Origin: CAYZJD01 sp964483455
Lineage (GTDB): Bacteria > Acidobacteriota > Terriglobia > Bryobacterales > Bryobacteraceae
Assembly (NCBI GenBank): GCA_964483455.1
Contig: CAZACK010000005.1
Coordinates: 1 to 64,000, forward strand
Length of the DNA: 64,000 bases
Reading direction: 5' to 3'
Shown here piece by piece: positions 1 through 7,951 of the stretch. Position numbers and translations under genes: made by a program. Every line of letters starts with the position of its first letter. The stretch's first letter is position 1. Below the pieces are notes generated by a model. That model saw only the letters and a list, made by a program, of their open reading frames with translations, ran no database searches and was not told the DNA's origin.

Positions 1-363
1 TTCCTGAAGCCGGGGGACCGGGTGGACATCCGGTTCAGCCTGTCGCACGAAGGGTCGGCGACGAGCCCGACGTTCGAGATTCATTGGGGAGGAACGACGA
101 TCGTGTCGCGGACGTCCGGGTCGTCGGAGACGTATTTGGCCGGGCAAATCGAGGCCGGGGTGCACGACTCGGGGGCGCTGTGGAGCGTCGAAAGCTGGGG
201 CGCGGCCCTGGCGATCGCGGCGGGCGCGGGGAGTGCCTCCGATTCGCTCGCCTCGGCGCTGGTGATCGATTTCCTGGGCAAGCTGTCGGGCGTCGTGTCG
301 GGGAATTCGGTGACCTTGCGGAATTTCACCGTGGTGCGGTATCCGGCGCAGGCCAATCCGTAG
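1..363 (+). CDS. C-terminal part of an unknown protein (cut by window edge)
   Basis: The frame is open from the first base and ends at the TAG at 361-363, so the true start lies upstream of the window; a GTG at 22 is only an internal codon. About 120 residues are visible, rich in Gly, Ser, Thr and Val with alternating hydrophobic residues, suggesting a beta-sandwich or receptor-binding fold. I do not recognise a family. It lies 121 bp upstream of a pilin gene on the same strand, so a surface or pilus role is possible but unproven. Confidence 0.55.
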   Translation, partial: FLKPGDRVDIRFSLSHEGSATSPTFEIHWGGTTIVSRTSGSSETYLAGQIEAGVHDSGALWSVESWGAALAIAAGAGSASDSLASALVIDFLGKLSGVVSGNSVTLRNFTVVRYPAQANP

Positions 364-484
364 GAGGAGGACCCGGTCGGGCCGGACCTTAAGTGGGTTT
401 GTCCCGGCGCGCGAGGTGAAACCCCGATTGGCCCGCGGCCGCCGAACCGTGACGATAGAGGGGAGGAGCCGCAAGGAGGAGCGC

Positions 485-655
485 GTGAGTGTTCTCAAGG
501 AACTCTGGACGGACGAACGCGGGCAGGACTTGATCGAATACGCCCTGATGGCGGGGCTGGTAGCGGTGGCGGCGGGGGCAATGGTCCCGCCGATGTCGGC
601 GTCGATCAGCACGATTTTCTCGAAGGTCGAGTCGGTGATCGCGGCGGTACCGTAA
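485..655 (+). CDS. Flp/Fap-type (type IVb) pilin
   Basis: Small 56-residue pilin precursor that would be cleaved by a prepilin peptidase and assembled into a Flp (tight-adherence) pilus. The protein starts with a short charged leader (SVLKELWTDERG), followed by the Flp signature QDLIEYALMAG with Glu at position +5 after the cleavage Gly, then one hydrophobic helix (about residues 17-36). The GTG start is chosen because a strong ribosome binding site (aaggagga, 473-480) lies four bases upstream. An upstream in-frame start at 416 would add 23 basic residues that are not pilin-like. No tad assembly genes are seen here, so they must lie elsewhere. Confidence 0.85.
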   Translation: MSVLKELWTDERGQDLIEYALMAGLVAVAAGAMVPPMSASISTIFSKVESVIAAVP

Positions 656-712
656 GCCGGTCCCGGCAACTATCGCGTAAACCACCACGCCCCGAGCATC
701 GTCTGCTAAGAC

Positions 713-1093
713 ATGAACCAGACATGTGTGCGCATTCTCGGGGCGGCAATCCTTGTGGTTCTCGCCGCGACGGTCCTCACGGCCGGAGACGTGAACGGCA
801 AGTGGATCGCCCAGGTTCCAGGACGCGGCGGCGAACTTCGGGAGGTCACCTTCAATTTCAAGGCCGACGGCGACAAGCTTGCCGGCACGATCACCGGGCC
901 GCGAGGCGAAACGGAGATCTCCGACGGGAAGATCAACGGGGATGAGATCTCTTTCACCCAGGTGTTGGATTTCGGCGGCAACCAAGTGAAATTGCTCTAC
1001 AAGGGTAAGGTTGCCGGAGACGAGATCAAGTTCACCCGCCAGCGCGAGGGTGGCGAACGGACACAGGAGTTTACCGCCAAGAGGCCATCCTGA
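713..1093 (+). CDS. Small exported beta-rich protein, unknown function
   Basis: A 126-residue protein with an N-terminal signal peptide (hydrophobic run about residues 8-22 ending LTAGD) and a mature domain of about 100 residues built from short alternating strands with G-K-W, F-N-F-K-A-D-G-D and K-I-N-G-D-E-I repeats. This looks like a lipocalin/calycin-like beta-barrel of the kind common in exported acidobacterial proteins; the fold is inferred, no function is known. It stands alone between the pilin and a fucosidase gene. Confidence 0.65.
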   Translation: MNQTCVRILGAAILVVLAATVLTAGDVNGKWIAQVPGRGGELREVTFNFKADGDKLAGTITGPRGETEISDGKINGDEISFTQVLDFGGNQVKLLYKGKVAGDEIKFTRQREGGERTQEFTAKRPS

Positions 1094-1228
1094 GTACGGG
1101 CCCCGGGCGGGCGAAAGCGCTCGCCCATCCCGAAGCCTCAAACGCTTGCCGGCTCTGTAGGGCCAGGTATTCGTCTGCCATGGCCTCCTCATGATCTTGG
1201 CTACAATCTGAAATGGATTGAGCCAACC

Positions 1229-2686
1229 ATGAAAGCCTCGCTGATTCTCCTTCTCGTCGTCCCAGCCATTCTTGCCCAAACCTACCAGCCCACGTGGGAG
1301 TCGATCGACAGGCGGCCGACGCCGGGGTGGTTCACCGACGCCAAGTTTGGCATTTTCATCCATTGGGGCGTGTACTCGGTGCCGGCCTATGCGCCGGTGA
1401 TCCCTGGAAAGCTGGCCTACGCCGAGTGGTATTGGAACGCGATGACAAGCGGCAAGGATCCGAAGGCGGGTCCGGTGCAGACCGGCACTTGGGCTTACCA
1501 CGTCAAGCAGTATGGCGCCGATTACCCCTATCAGGACTTCGCGCCACAGTTCCGCGCCGAACTGTTCGACCCCGATCACTGGGCCGATGTCTTCGCGCGG
1601 TCAGGCGCGAAGTATGTCGCGTTGACCTCGAAGCACCACGAGGGCTTTGCCCTGTGGCCGAGCAAGGAGGCTTCGGCGACGTGGGGCCGGCCGTGGAATG
1701 CGGTGGAGATCGGGCCCAGGCGCGATTTGCTCGGCGACTTGAGTGAAGCGGTCCGGCGAAAGGGTCTGCGGATGGGCTACTACTACTCGCTGTACGAGTG
1801 GTACAACCCGCTCTGGCTCACAGACAAGCCGCGCTACGTGCGCGAGCACATGTTCCCGCAGTTCAAGGACCTGGTGACTCATTACAAGCCGGCCATCATC
1901 TTCAGCGACGGCGAGTGGGACCTGCCTTCCTCGGAATGGCGCAGCCCGGAGCTCCTGGCCTGGTTGTTTAACGAGTCTCCGGTGAAGGACGAGGTCGTCA
2001 TCAACGACCGCTGGGGGAAGGAGTGCCGGCACAAGCACGGCGGCTATTGGACCACGGAATACACGCCCGGTTTGAGCGGCTTGGATCATCCGTGGGAAGA
2101 GAGCCGCGGGATGGGTTTCAGCTACGGCTACAACCGCGCGGAGGGATTGGAGCACTACCACACGGGCCGCGAACTGGTGATCATGCTCGTGGACCTGGTC
2201 AGCCGCGGCGGCAACCTGCTGCTCGATATCGGGCCCGATGCCGATGGCACGATTCCGGTCGTGATGGAGGAGCGGCTCGTGCAGATGGGCGACTGGCTGA
2301 AGGTCAACGGCGAAGCGATTTACGGCACAAAGCCGTGGAGGCTCACGCGGCAGTGGAGCGCCGGTGAGGTGCCCAAGATCGAATACAACAAAGAGTTCGA
2401 GACCGCTTACGACGTGACGAAGCTCACGGCCAGGCCCGAGTCCGGCAAAGCGGCCATCGAAGCGTTCTTCACGGCGAAGGGCAACGACGTCTTCGCGATT
2501 CTGCCCCGGTGGCCCGGCCGGAGCTTTCACGTCAAAGATGTGAGCGGCGTGAAGTCGGCGACGCTGCTCGGCTCGGCGGCGCCGCTGCGGTTCAAGGCGG
2601 CAAGCGGCGGCGTGTCCCTCGATCTTCCGGAGTTGCCCGAAGAGCTAACGCAGCAGCCGGCGTGGGTGCTGAAGCTCAGCCGGTGA
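1229..2686 (+). CDS. Alpha-L-fucosidase, GH29 family, exported
   Basis: Retaining alpha-L-fucosidase of 485 residues, expected to remove terminal L-fucose from polysaccharides outside the cytoplasm. A signal peptide covers residues 1-16 (ending ILAQ). The (beta/alpha)8 domain shows GH29 landmarks: KFGIFIHWG near residue 40, the substrate-binding SKHHEGF motif (K135-F140), and FSDGEWD with Asp227 as the likely nucleophile. A C-terminal beta-sandwich follows from about residue 370. Length is normal for the family. The next gene on the same strand is a sugar-type SSS transporter, suggesting a fucoside uptake unit (inference). Confidence 0.92.
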   Translation: MKASLILLLVVPAILAQTYQPTWESIDRRPTPGWFTDAKFGIFIHWGVYSVPAYAPVIPGKLAYAEWYWNAMTSGKDPKAGPVQTGTWAYHVKQYGADYPYQDFAPQFRAELFDPDHWADVFARSGAKYVALTSKHHEGFALWPSKEASATWGRPWNAVEIGPRRDLLGDLSEAVRRKGLRMGYYYSLYEWYNPLWLTDKPRYVREHMFPQFKDLVTHYKPAIIFSDGEWDLPSSEWRSPELLAWLFNESPVKDEVVINDRWGKECRHKHGGYWTTEYTPGLSGLDHPWEESRGMGFSYGYNRAEGLEHYHTGRELVIMLVDLVSRGGNLLLDIGPDADGTIPVVMEERLVQMGDWLKVNGEAIYGTKPWRLTRQWSAGEVPKIEYNKEFETAYDVTKLTARPESGKAAIEAFFTAKGNDVFAILPRWPGRSFHVKDVSGVKSATLLGSAAPLRFKAASGGVSLDLPELPEELTQQPAWVLKLSR

Positions 2687-2700
2687 GGGGATTGAGTGGA

Positions 2701-2754
2701 GGCGGCCCCATGGGCCGCCTCACGCTGAACCTCGCAGGACGCGGCCCATGGGCC
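2701..2754. repeat. Two copies of a GGCCCATGGGCC palindrome between fucosidase and transporter
   Basis: At 2701-2719 an 8-bp perfect stem (ggcggccc / gggccgcc) encloses a 3-base loop; at 2743-2754 the related 12-bp palindrome ggcccatgggcc occurs again. There is no T-run, so a classical intrinsic terminator is unlikely. It may be a short dispersed palindromic repeat or an mRNA-stabilising hairpin. Confidence 0.5.
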
Positions 2755-2790
2755 ACGCCACCGATATACAATAGGTCACTTCGCTGACCC

Positions 2791-4506
2791 ATGAACTTCG
2801 CCGCTCTCGCCTTTCTCCAGACCACTCCGTCGCGGCTGCTGACGATGAGCCCAGTGGACCTGGTGATCGTCGTCACCTACTTCGCCCTGGTGCTGGTCAT
2901 CGGCTTCTACCTGAAGAAATACGCGCAGACCGGCGAGGACTTTTTTCTCGCCGGGCGGCAGATGACGGCGTGGGTGGCCGGGCTGAGCTTCATTTCGGCG
3001 AACCTCGGCTCGCTGGAAACGATGGGCTATGCCGCCGCCACCTACCAGCACGGGATGGTCATCGCGCACGCCTACTACATCGGCGCGATTCCGGCCATCC
3101 TGTTTCTGGCGATGGTGATGATGCCGTTCTACTACGTCTCGAAGACGCACTCCGTGCCCGGGTATCTGAAGCTGCGCTACGGCGAGCCGACCCGCGCCGT
3201 CTCCAGCGTCACCTTCGCGGTGATGACGATCCTGATGAGCGGGATCAATATGTTCTCGATGGCCAAGGTGATGCAGGTGATCCTCGGCTGGAACTTCGAC
3301 GTCAGCATGTGGCTGAGCTCGTTGACGGTGGCGGTCTACGTGATGGCCGGCGGGCTGCTGTCGGCGATCTTCAACGAAGTGCTCCAGTTCTTCCTCATCT
3401 GGGCCGGCTCGCTGCTGATTCCGATTCTGGGGCTGATCGAGGCCGGCGGCTGGGACAAGATGGTGGCGCGGATTCAAGCCAGCTTCGCGGGCCAGGACTA
3501 CACGCACCTGTGGCGGAACATGGGCTCGGCGGCGAACAATCCGATGGGCATCGATTGGATCGGCGTCGTGCTCGGCTGGGGCCTGGCGATTTCCTTCGGC
3601 TACTGGACGACGGATTTTCTGGTCGTGCAGCGGGTGCTGGCGGCGAAGGACCTGCGGTCGGCGCAACTCGGCACGATTCTGGGCTCGGTATTGAAGATGT
3701 GCGTGCCGTTCATCGTGATTCTGCCGGGTCTGCTCGGGCTGGCGGTGCTGCCCATGACGCTGGTAAGCGAACCGGAGGCGGCGCGCACCGGGCAGCACAG
3801 TTTCAACGAAGTCTTGCCGCTGATGATGGCGCGCTATTGCGGGCCGGGCTTGCTGGGGCTCGGAGTGACGGCGCTGATCGCCGGATTCATGTCGGGCATG
3901 GCGGGCAACGTCAGCGCCTTCGCCACTGTCTGGACCTACGACATCTACAAGGCGCTGCTCAAGAAGGACGCGAGCGACCATCATTACGTCAACATGGGGC
4001 GCTGGTGCTCGATCCTGGGCGTGTTCGTGAGCATCGGGACAGCCTACCTGGTGCGGTATTTCGACAACATCATCGCCTACGCGCAGGTGATCTTCATCTT
4101 CGGCATCGTGCCGCAGTTCGCGACGATTCTGCTCGGCATGACGTGGAGGCGGGGAACGCCGAAGGGCGGATTCTTCGGGCTGCTGGCGGGGACGATCACT
4201 TCGATCGCGCTGTTTGCCTGGGTCCGGCTGGATCCGGGCGCGCTGAAGTACGTCGCGTTTTACGAGAAAGCGAGCGAGATGGCGGACAATGTCTGGCGCG
4301 CGTTCTGGTGCCTGCTGGCCACGGTGCTGGTGACGGTCGTGGTGAGCCTGTTCACGAAGCCGAAGCCGGAATCCGAGCTGACGAACCTCGTGTACGGGCT
4401 GGCGAAGCTGCCGAAGGAGCATGGCCTGCACTGGTATCAGCGGCCCTGGTTCTGGACGGCGGTGGCGGGCGTGATGTTTGTGGCGATCAACGTGGTCTTC
4501 TGGTAG
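2791..4506 (+). CDS. Sodium:solute symporter (SSS family), probably sugar
   Basis: Inner-membrane cation/solute symporter of 571 residues with about 13-14 hydrophobic helices. The first helix (VDLVIVVTYFALVLVIGFYLKK), the following GEDFFLAGRQM segment and SANLGSLE are typical of the SSS/SglT family. The start at 2791 is the first ATG; an alternative ATG at 2845 matches the usual family N-terminus better and would remove an 18-residue extension. Its position behind an exported fucosidase suggests that it imports the released sugar, but the substrate cannot be read from sequence. The small membrane gene that follows begins 7 bases after the stop. Confidence 0.88.
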   Translation: MNFAALAFLQTTPSRLLTMSPVDLVIVVTYFALVLVIGFYLKKYAQTGEDFFLAGRQMTAWVAGLSFISANLGSLETMGYAAATYQHGMVIAHAYYIGAIPAILFLAMVMMPFYYVSKTHSVPGYLKLRYGEPTRAVSSVTFAVMTILMSGINMFSMAKVMQVILGWNFDVSMWLSSLTVAVYVMAGGLLSAIFNEVLQFFLIWAGSLLIPILGLIEAGGWDKMVARIQASFAGQDYTHLWRNMGSAANNPMGIDWIGVVLGWGLAISFGYWTTDFLVVQRVLAAKDLRSAQLGTILGSVLKMCVPFIVILPGLLGLAVLPMTLVSEPEAARTGQHSFNEVLPLMMARYCGPGLLGLGVTALIAGFMSGMAGNVSAFATVWTYDIYKALLKKDASDHHYVNMGRWCSILGVFVSIGTAYLVRYFDNIIAYAQVIFIFGIVPQFATILLGMTWRRGTPKGGFFGLLAGTITSIALFAWVRLDPGALKYVAFYEKASEMADNVWRAFWCLLATVLVTVVVSLFTKPKPESELTNLVYGLAKLPKEHGLHWYQRPWFWTAVAGVMFVAINVVFW

Positions 4507-4513
4507 GTGGGAC

Positions 4514-4723
4514 ATGACCGGACACTACATTCCGATCTGGTTCTTCATTGGGGCGCTGCTGCTGTTCTACGGGCTGGTGATCACCGGCGCCGGCATCTAC
4601 CACGCCTACGCACCGCCGGCCCAGGCGGTGGCGCTGGCGGAGTTGCACGCCCCGATCTGGTGGGGGGCTCTGATGGCGGCTCTGGGGGCGTTTTATTGCG
4701 TGCATTTCCGGCCGGGGAAGTAG
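4514..4723 (+). CDS. Small two-helix membrane protein, likely transporter partner
   Basis: A 69-residue protein with two hydrophobic helices (about residues 8-28 and 47-62) joined by a short His/Ala-rich loop. The ATG at 4514 has a GGTGGG-like ribosome binding site just upstream and follows the symporter stop by 7 bases, so the two are almost certainly co-transcribed. Small two-helix proteins accompany some SSS transporters (for example YjcH with ActP), which supports an accessory role by analogy only; no family match is claimed. Confidence 0.7.
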   Translation: MTGHYIPIWFFIGALLLFYGLVITGAGIYHAYAPPAQAVALAELHAPIWWGALMAALGAFYCVHFRPGK

Positions 4724-4726
4724 ATC

Positions 4727-4755
4727 TCACCGCAGAGGCGCAAAGGACGCAGAGC
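4727..4755. repeat. Short CGCAGAGGCGCAAAGGACGCAGAG repeat-like stretch
   Basis: The short spacer between two converging genes contains the imperfect tandem pattern cgcagagg / cgcaaagg / cgcagag. Patterns of this type recur in intergenic spaces of several bacterial phyla. Only one copy is visible in this window, so its repeat nature is inferred. Confidence 0.35.
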
Positions 4756-5325
4756 TTAACGCAGGAGGGTGGAGATGGCTTTGAAGTGTTCGTGCGTGGA
4801 CACGCGGAGCCATTCGAAGACCACTGATTCCGTGTTGGCGACGATGACCCCGGCCTGGCGCAGGCGCTGCATGGCGTTCTGATGATTGGCCGGGCTGCGG
4901 GAGGACGTGGCGTCCTCGACCACGAAAACCTCGAAGCCGAGAGCATGTAATTCCACCGCCGTTTGGAGGACGCAGACGTGCGCTTCCATGCCGGCGATGA
5001 CCGCCTGCCGACGTCCGGTTTCTTTGAGCGCGGCGACGAGGCCTTCGGCGGCGCAGCCGGAGAAACTCATCTTCTCGACACGCAGCGTGTTCTCGCCGAG
5101 GTGGCGGAGCACCTCCGCTTCGGTCGGGCCGAGGCCTTTGGTGTACTGCTCGGTGAGAAACCGAGGGACGCCGAGCCGGTTGGCCGCCTGCAACAGAATG
5201 CCCGTGTTCCGAATCACTCTTTGACGGGCGTCCTCCGGCATGGCGCGGGCGAGACGCTCCTGGATATCCACGACGAGCAGCAGTGAATCGTCGCAACGGC
5301 AGAGCGGCGTCCGACCGGCCGGCAT
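4756..5325 (-). CDS. Isochorismatase-family cysteine hydrolase
   Basis: A 189-residue cytosolic hydrolase of the isochorismatase-like superfamily. Visible are the catalytic Asp in LLLVVDIQERL near residue 18, the YTKGLGPTE segment carrying the conserved Lys region, and the nucleophile Cys in GMEAHVCVLQTA. The family hydrolyses amides, nicotinamide-type or isochorismate-type substrates; the substrate here is unknown. The start is the ATG at 5325: further upstream in this frame the sequence is Arg/Ser-rich and unlike the family. It converges with the transporter operon and is divergent from vapBC. Confidence 0.85.
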   Translation of the reverse strand: MPAGRTPLCRCDDSLLLVVDIQERLARAMPEDARQRVIRNTGILLQAANRLGVPRFLTEQYTKGLGPTEAEVLRHLGENTLRVEKMSFSGCAAEGLVAALKETGRRQAVIAGMEAHVCVLQTAVELHALGFEVFVVEDATSSRSPANHQNAMQRLRQAGVIVANTESVVFEWLRVSTHEHFKAISTLLR

Positions 5326-5374
5326 ATCTTTCGAGAGTAGCGTGCTACCCTTATGTCGAGGACTATACATAAAT

Positions 5375-5617
5375 ATGCCTGTGCATCGCACTACGGTTGT
5401 TCTTCCGGTCCGGCTGAAGCGGGCCGTGGCGGAGCTGGCGCGACAGCGTGGGATCTCCATGGGCGCGTTGCTGCGGCGCGTCTTGGAGAGGGAGGTGGCC
5501 GCAGAGGGCACTGGCGGCAGCGGCCATGATCCGCTTCTGGACGATAGCGCCGTCTTCCGGGGACCGTCGCCTAAAAATACTGCCCGTGATCACGACCTGT
5601 TCCTGTACGACAAATGA
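5375..5617 (+). CDS. VapB-type ribbon-helix-helix antitoxin
   Basis: An 80-residue antitoxin. The N-terminus (MPVHRTTVVLPVRLKRAVAELARQRGISMGALLRR, residues 1-35, shown in part) has the strand-helix-helix pattern of a ribbon-helix-helix DNA-binding domain; the acidic, Pro-rich C-terminal tail is expected to wrap the toxin. It overlaps the toxin start by four bases (ATGA at 5614), the usual translational coupling of vapBC. The ATG at 5375 is chosen because the helix pattern begins here. It probably represses its own operon. Confidence 0.78.
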   Translation: MPVHRTTVVLPVRLKRAVAELARQRGISMGALLRRVLEREVAAEGTGGSGHDPLLDDSAVFRGPSPKNTARDHDLFLYDK

Positions 5618-6012
5618 GCATCTTCGTCGACACAGGCGCTTTTCTGGCCCGCTATCTGGCCCGGGACGAATATCACCGGAGGGCCGTGTCCACGTGGCAG
5701 TCTTTGCGCGGTTCGCCGCTGTTCACGAGTAACCATGTCCTGGATGAAGTCTGGACGCTGCTGGCGCGAAGGGCCGGCTATGACTTCGCTTCGGAGCGGG
5801 CGCTGAATGTCTATGCCTCAACCGCGCTGGAGATTCTGTACAGCACCAACGATGACGAAATGGAAGCCGTTGCCCTGTTCCGCAAGTTCGGAGACCAGGC
5901 CGTGAGCTTCACCGACTGCATCTCTTTTGTCCTGATGAGGCGCTACCGCATCCGTTCGGCATTCACCTTCGACGAGCATTTCCAGCGGGCCGGTTTTGAG
6001 CTTGTAGCGTGA
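5614..6012 (+). CDS. VapC-type PIN-domain ribonuclease toxin
   Basis: A 132-residue PIN-domain protein. Conserved acidic residues are in place: Asp6 (IFVDTGAF), Glu45 region (SNHVLDEVW), Asp in VSFTDCISF and Asp in FTFDEHF, forming the Mg-binding active site expected for a tRNA/rRNA-cleaving toxin. It is coupled to the upstream RHH antitoxin by an ATGA overlap. Full-length for the family, no damage seen. Confidence 0.85.
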   Translation: MSIFVDTGAFLARYLARDEYHRRAVSTWQSLRGSPLFTSNHVLDEVWTLLARRAGYDFASERALNVYASTALEILYSTNDDEMEAVALFRKFGDQAVSFTDCISFVLMRRYRIRSAFTFDEHFQRAGFELVA

Positions 6013-6059
6013 AGGCGCGGAGTTGAAGAAGACTGGAGCGCGACATTGTAAACTGGAGG

Positions 6060-6875
6060 TTGATCCATTCCGCCGGCAAAGCTGGGAAGCCGCGCCTGTC
6101 CGCGGTCAGCTACCTGAACACGATGCCGCTGGTGTGGGGCATGCTCCGCGGGCGCCAGCGCGATCTGTTCGACCTCGACTTCTGCCTGCCGTCGGAGTGC
6201 GCCGACCGGCTGGAGGCCGGCTCGGCCGACATCGGCATCGTGCCGTCGGTGGAGCTTTCGCGGCTGGATCTGGAGGTCATCCCCGGCGCGGGCATCGCCT
6301 GTTGCGGGCCGGTGCGCAGCATCCTGCTGATCTCGAAGGTCGCGCCCAGCCGGATACGAGCGATGGCGGCCGACACCAGTTCGCGGACGTCCACCGTGCT
6401 GGCGCAGATCGTGCTGGCGCGGCGCTACTCGGCCGAGCCGGCGGTCGTGCCGATGCCGCCCGATCTGCCCGCGATGCTCGCCTCCGCCGACGCGGCCATG
6501 ATCATCGGCGATGCGGCTTTGCGCGCGGGCGCCGGCGGCGCGGGCCTTCCCTTCCACGTGCTCGACCTCGGCGCCGAGTGGTTCGACATGGCTGGCTTGC
6601 CGATGGTGTTCGCCGTCTGGGCCGGGCGGCCGGGCATCGCGACGCCCGGCCTGTCGGCCGCGTTCCTGGATTCGTGCCGCTACGGGCGCGAGAGAATCGA
6701 TGAAATCGCGCGCGCGGAGGCAGGCCCCCGCGGGCTGTCCTTCGAGCTTGCCAGGACGTACCTCGCGCACCACATCGTCCATGAATTGGGCGAGCGCGAA
6801 ATGCAGGGATTGCGGCTGTTTCAGCAGTACGCCTCCGAGTTTGTGGCGGAACCAACCGGGAAGGCCTCGGCATGA
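6060..6875 (+). CDS. mqnA: Chorismate dehydratase MqnA (futalosine pathway)
   Basis: MqnA converts chorismate to 3-enolpyruvylbenzoate, the first step of the futalosine route to menaquinone. The 271-residue protein begins with the family-typical segment RLSAVSYLNTMPLVWG and contains the ADIGIVPSVEL substrate-binding motif and the DLGAEWFDMAGLPMVFAVWAGR block seen in periplasmic-binding-like MqnA proteins. The likely start is TTG at 6060 directly after ctggagg; no ATG fits. The gene overlaps mqnC by four bases (ATGA at 6872), so the two are translationally coupled. Confidence 0.93.
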   Translation: MIHSAGKAGKPRLSAVSYLNTMPLVWGMLRGRQRDLFDLDFCLPSECADRLEAGSADIGIVPSVELSRLDLEVIPGAGIACCGPVRSILLISKVAPSRIRAMAADTSSRTSTVLAQIVLARRYSAEPAVVPMPPDLPAMLASADAAMIIGDAALRAGAGGAGLPFHVLDLGAEWFDMAGLPMVFAVWAGRPGIATPGLSAAFLDSCRYGRERIDEIARAEAGPRGLSFELARTYLAHHIVHELGEREMQGLRLFQQYASEFVAEPTGKASA

Positions 6876-7903
6876 TGACACACCGCGAAGCCGTCGGACT
6901 CCTCCAGGATCCTGACCTCATCGGCATCGGGATGGCCGCCGATTCCGTCCGCAAGCGGCTGCATCCGGAAGGGATCGTCACCTACATCATCGACCGGAAC
7001 ATCAACTACACGAATTTCTGCACCGAATATTGCACTTTTTGCGCCTTCTACCGGCCGATGGGACACGAAGAGGGCTACATCCTGCCGAAAGAGGTCGTCT
7101 TCCAGAAGATCCAGGAGACGATCGACCTGGGCGGCACCGGCATCCTGATGCAGGGAGGCCTGCACCCGGACCTGAAGATCGAGTGGTATGAGGACCTGAT
7201 GCGCTCGATCAAGCAGCGGTTCCGCATCCACCTGCATTGTTTTTCGGCGCCGGAGATCGTGAACATCGCCGAGGTCAGCGGGCTGTCGCTGCGGGACACG
7301 ATCGCGCGGCTGCGCGACGCCGGCCTCGACTCCATCCCCGGCGGCGGCGCCGAGATCCTGGACGACGCGGTGCGGCATCGGATCAGCCGCCTCAAGTGCT
7401 CGACGTCGGAATGGGCGGACGTGCACAAGACCGCCCACGCGCTCGGAATGCGCACCACCGCCACGATGATGTTCGGATGCGGGGAGACGCTGGAGCAGCG
7501 GGTGAACCACCTCGAGGTGGTCCGCCGGATCCAGGAAGAGACCGGGGGATTCACCGCCTTCATCCCGTGGACGTTCCAGCGCGAGAACACCTCGCTCGGC
7601 CGGTTCATCAAGGAAGAAGCGACCGCGGTCGAATACCTCCGGACGCTGGCGGTCTCGCGGCTGTACCTGGAGAACATCGACAACGTGCAGTCCTCGTGGG
7701 TCACACAAGGGCTGAAGACCTGCCAGCTTGGGCTCCGCTTCGGCGGCAACGATGTGGGCAGCGTCATGATCGAGGAGAACGTGGTCTCGGCCGCCGGCGC
7801 CCACCACTGCTCCACCGAAGAGGAACTCCGGCGGATCATCCGCGACGCCGGGTTTGTGCCGAAGCAGCGCGACACGCTGTACCGCACCCTGTTCCTGAAC
7901 TAG
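6872..7903 (+). CDS. mqnC: Cyclic dehypoxanthinyl futalosine synthase MqnC (radical SAM)
   Basis: Radical SAM enzyme of 343 residues that cyclises dehypoxanthine futalosine in menaquinone biosynthesis. The 4Fe-4S cluster motif is C50-TEY-C54-TF-C57, preceded by the IDRNINYTNFC block. The GGTGILMQGGLHPDL and SIPGGGAEIL segments are typical of the MqnC/MqnE group; pairing with mqnA and the length favour MqnC. It shares an ATGA overlap with mqnA. The presence of this pair indicates that the organism makes menaquinone without the classical MenFDHCEB route. Confidence 0.92.
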   Translation: MMTHREAVGLLQDPDLIGIGMAADSVRKRLHPEGIVTYIIDRNINYTNFCTEYCTFCAFYRPMGHEEGYILPKEVVFQKIQETIDLGGTGILMQGGLHPDLKIEWYEDLMRSIKQRFRIHLHCFSAPEIVNIAEVSGLSLRDTIARLRDAGLDSIPGGGAEILDDAVRHRISRLKCSTSEWADVHKTAHALGMRTTATMMFGCGETLEQRVNHLEVVRRIQEETGGFTAFIPWTFQRENTSLGRFIKEEATAVEYLRTLAVSRLYLENIDNVQSSWVTQGLKTCQLGLRFGGNDVGSVMIEENVVSAAGAHHCSTEEELRRIIRDAGFVPKQRDTLYRTLFLN

Positions 7904-7919
7904 CGCAGGCTGGTCCGAT

Positions 7920-7951
7920 AGCCGCCGATGAACGCCGATGAACGCCGATTC
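7920..7951. repeat. CGCCGATGAA tandem, one arm of a dispersed palindromic repeat
   Basis: The sequence agccgccgatgaacgccgatgaacgccgat repeats the 10-base unit gccgatgaac. It matches, with three differences, the left arm of a long inverted repeat at 33932-34018. The start codon of the methyltransferase (7928) lies inside this repeat, so its first residues (MNADERR) are repeat-derived. Confidence 0.7.

Noticed and set aside
389..1579. A 396-residue minus-strand frame opposite the pilin and fucosidase start
   Set aside because: Arg/His-rich translation without domains, overlapping well supported genes on the other strand; high-GC shadow frame.
2701..2754. Intrinsic terminator between fucosidase and symporter
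   Set aside because: Good stems but no T-run on either strand; kept as a repeat instead.
2776..4515. A 579-residue minus-strand frame opposite the symporter
   Set aside because: Very His/Arg/Gln-rich, mirror of the transporter's codon pattern; no ribosome binding site or motif.
7920..7951. CRISPR-like repeat
   Set aside because: Short tandem 10-base units without spacers; no cas genes. No CRISPR array was seen anywhere in the window.
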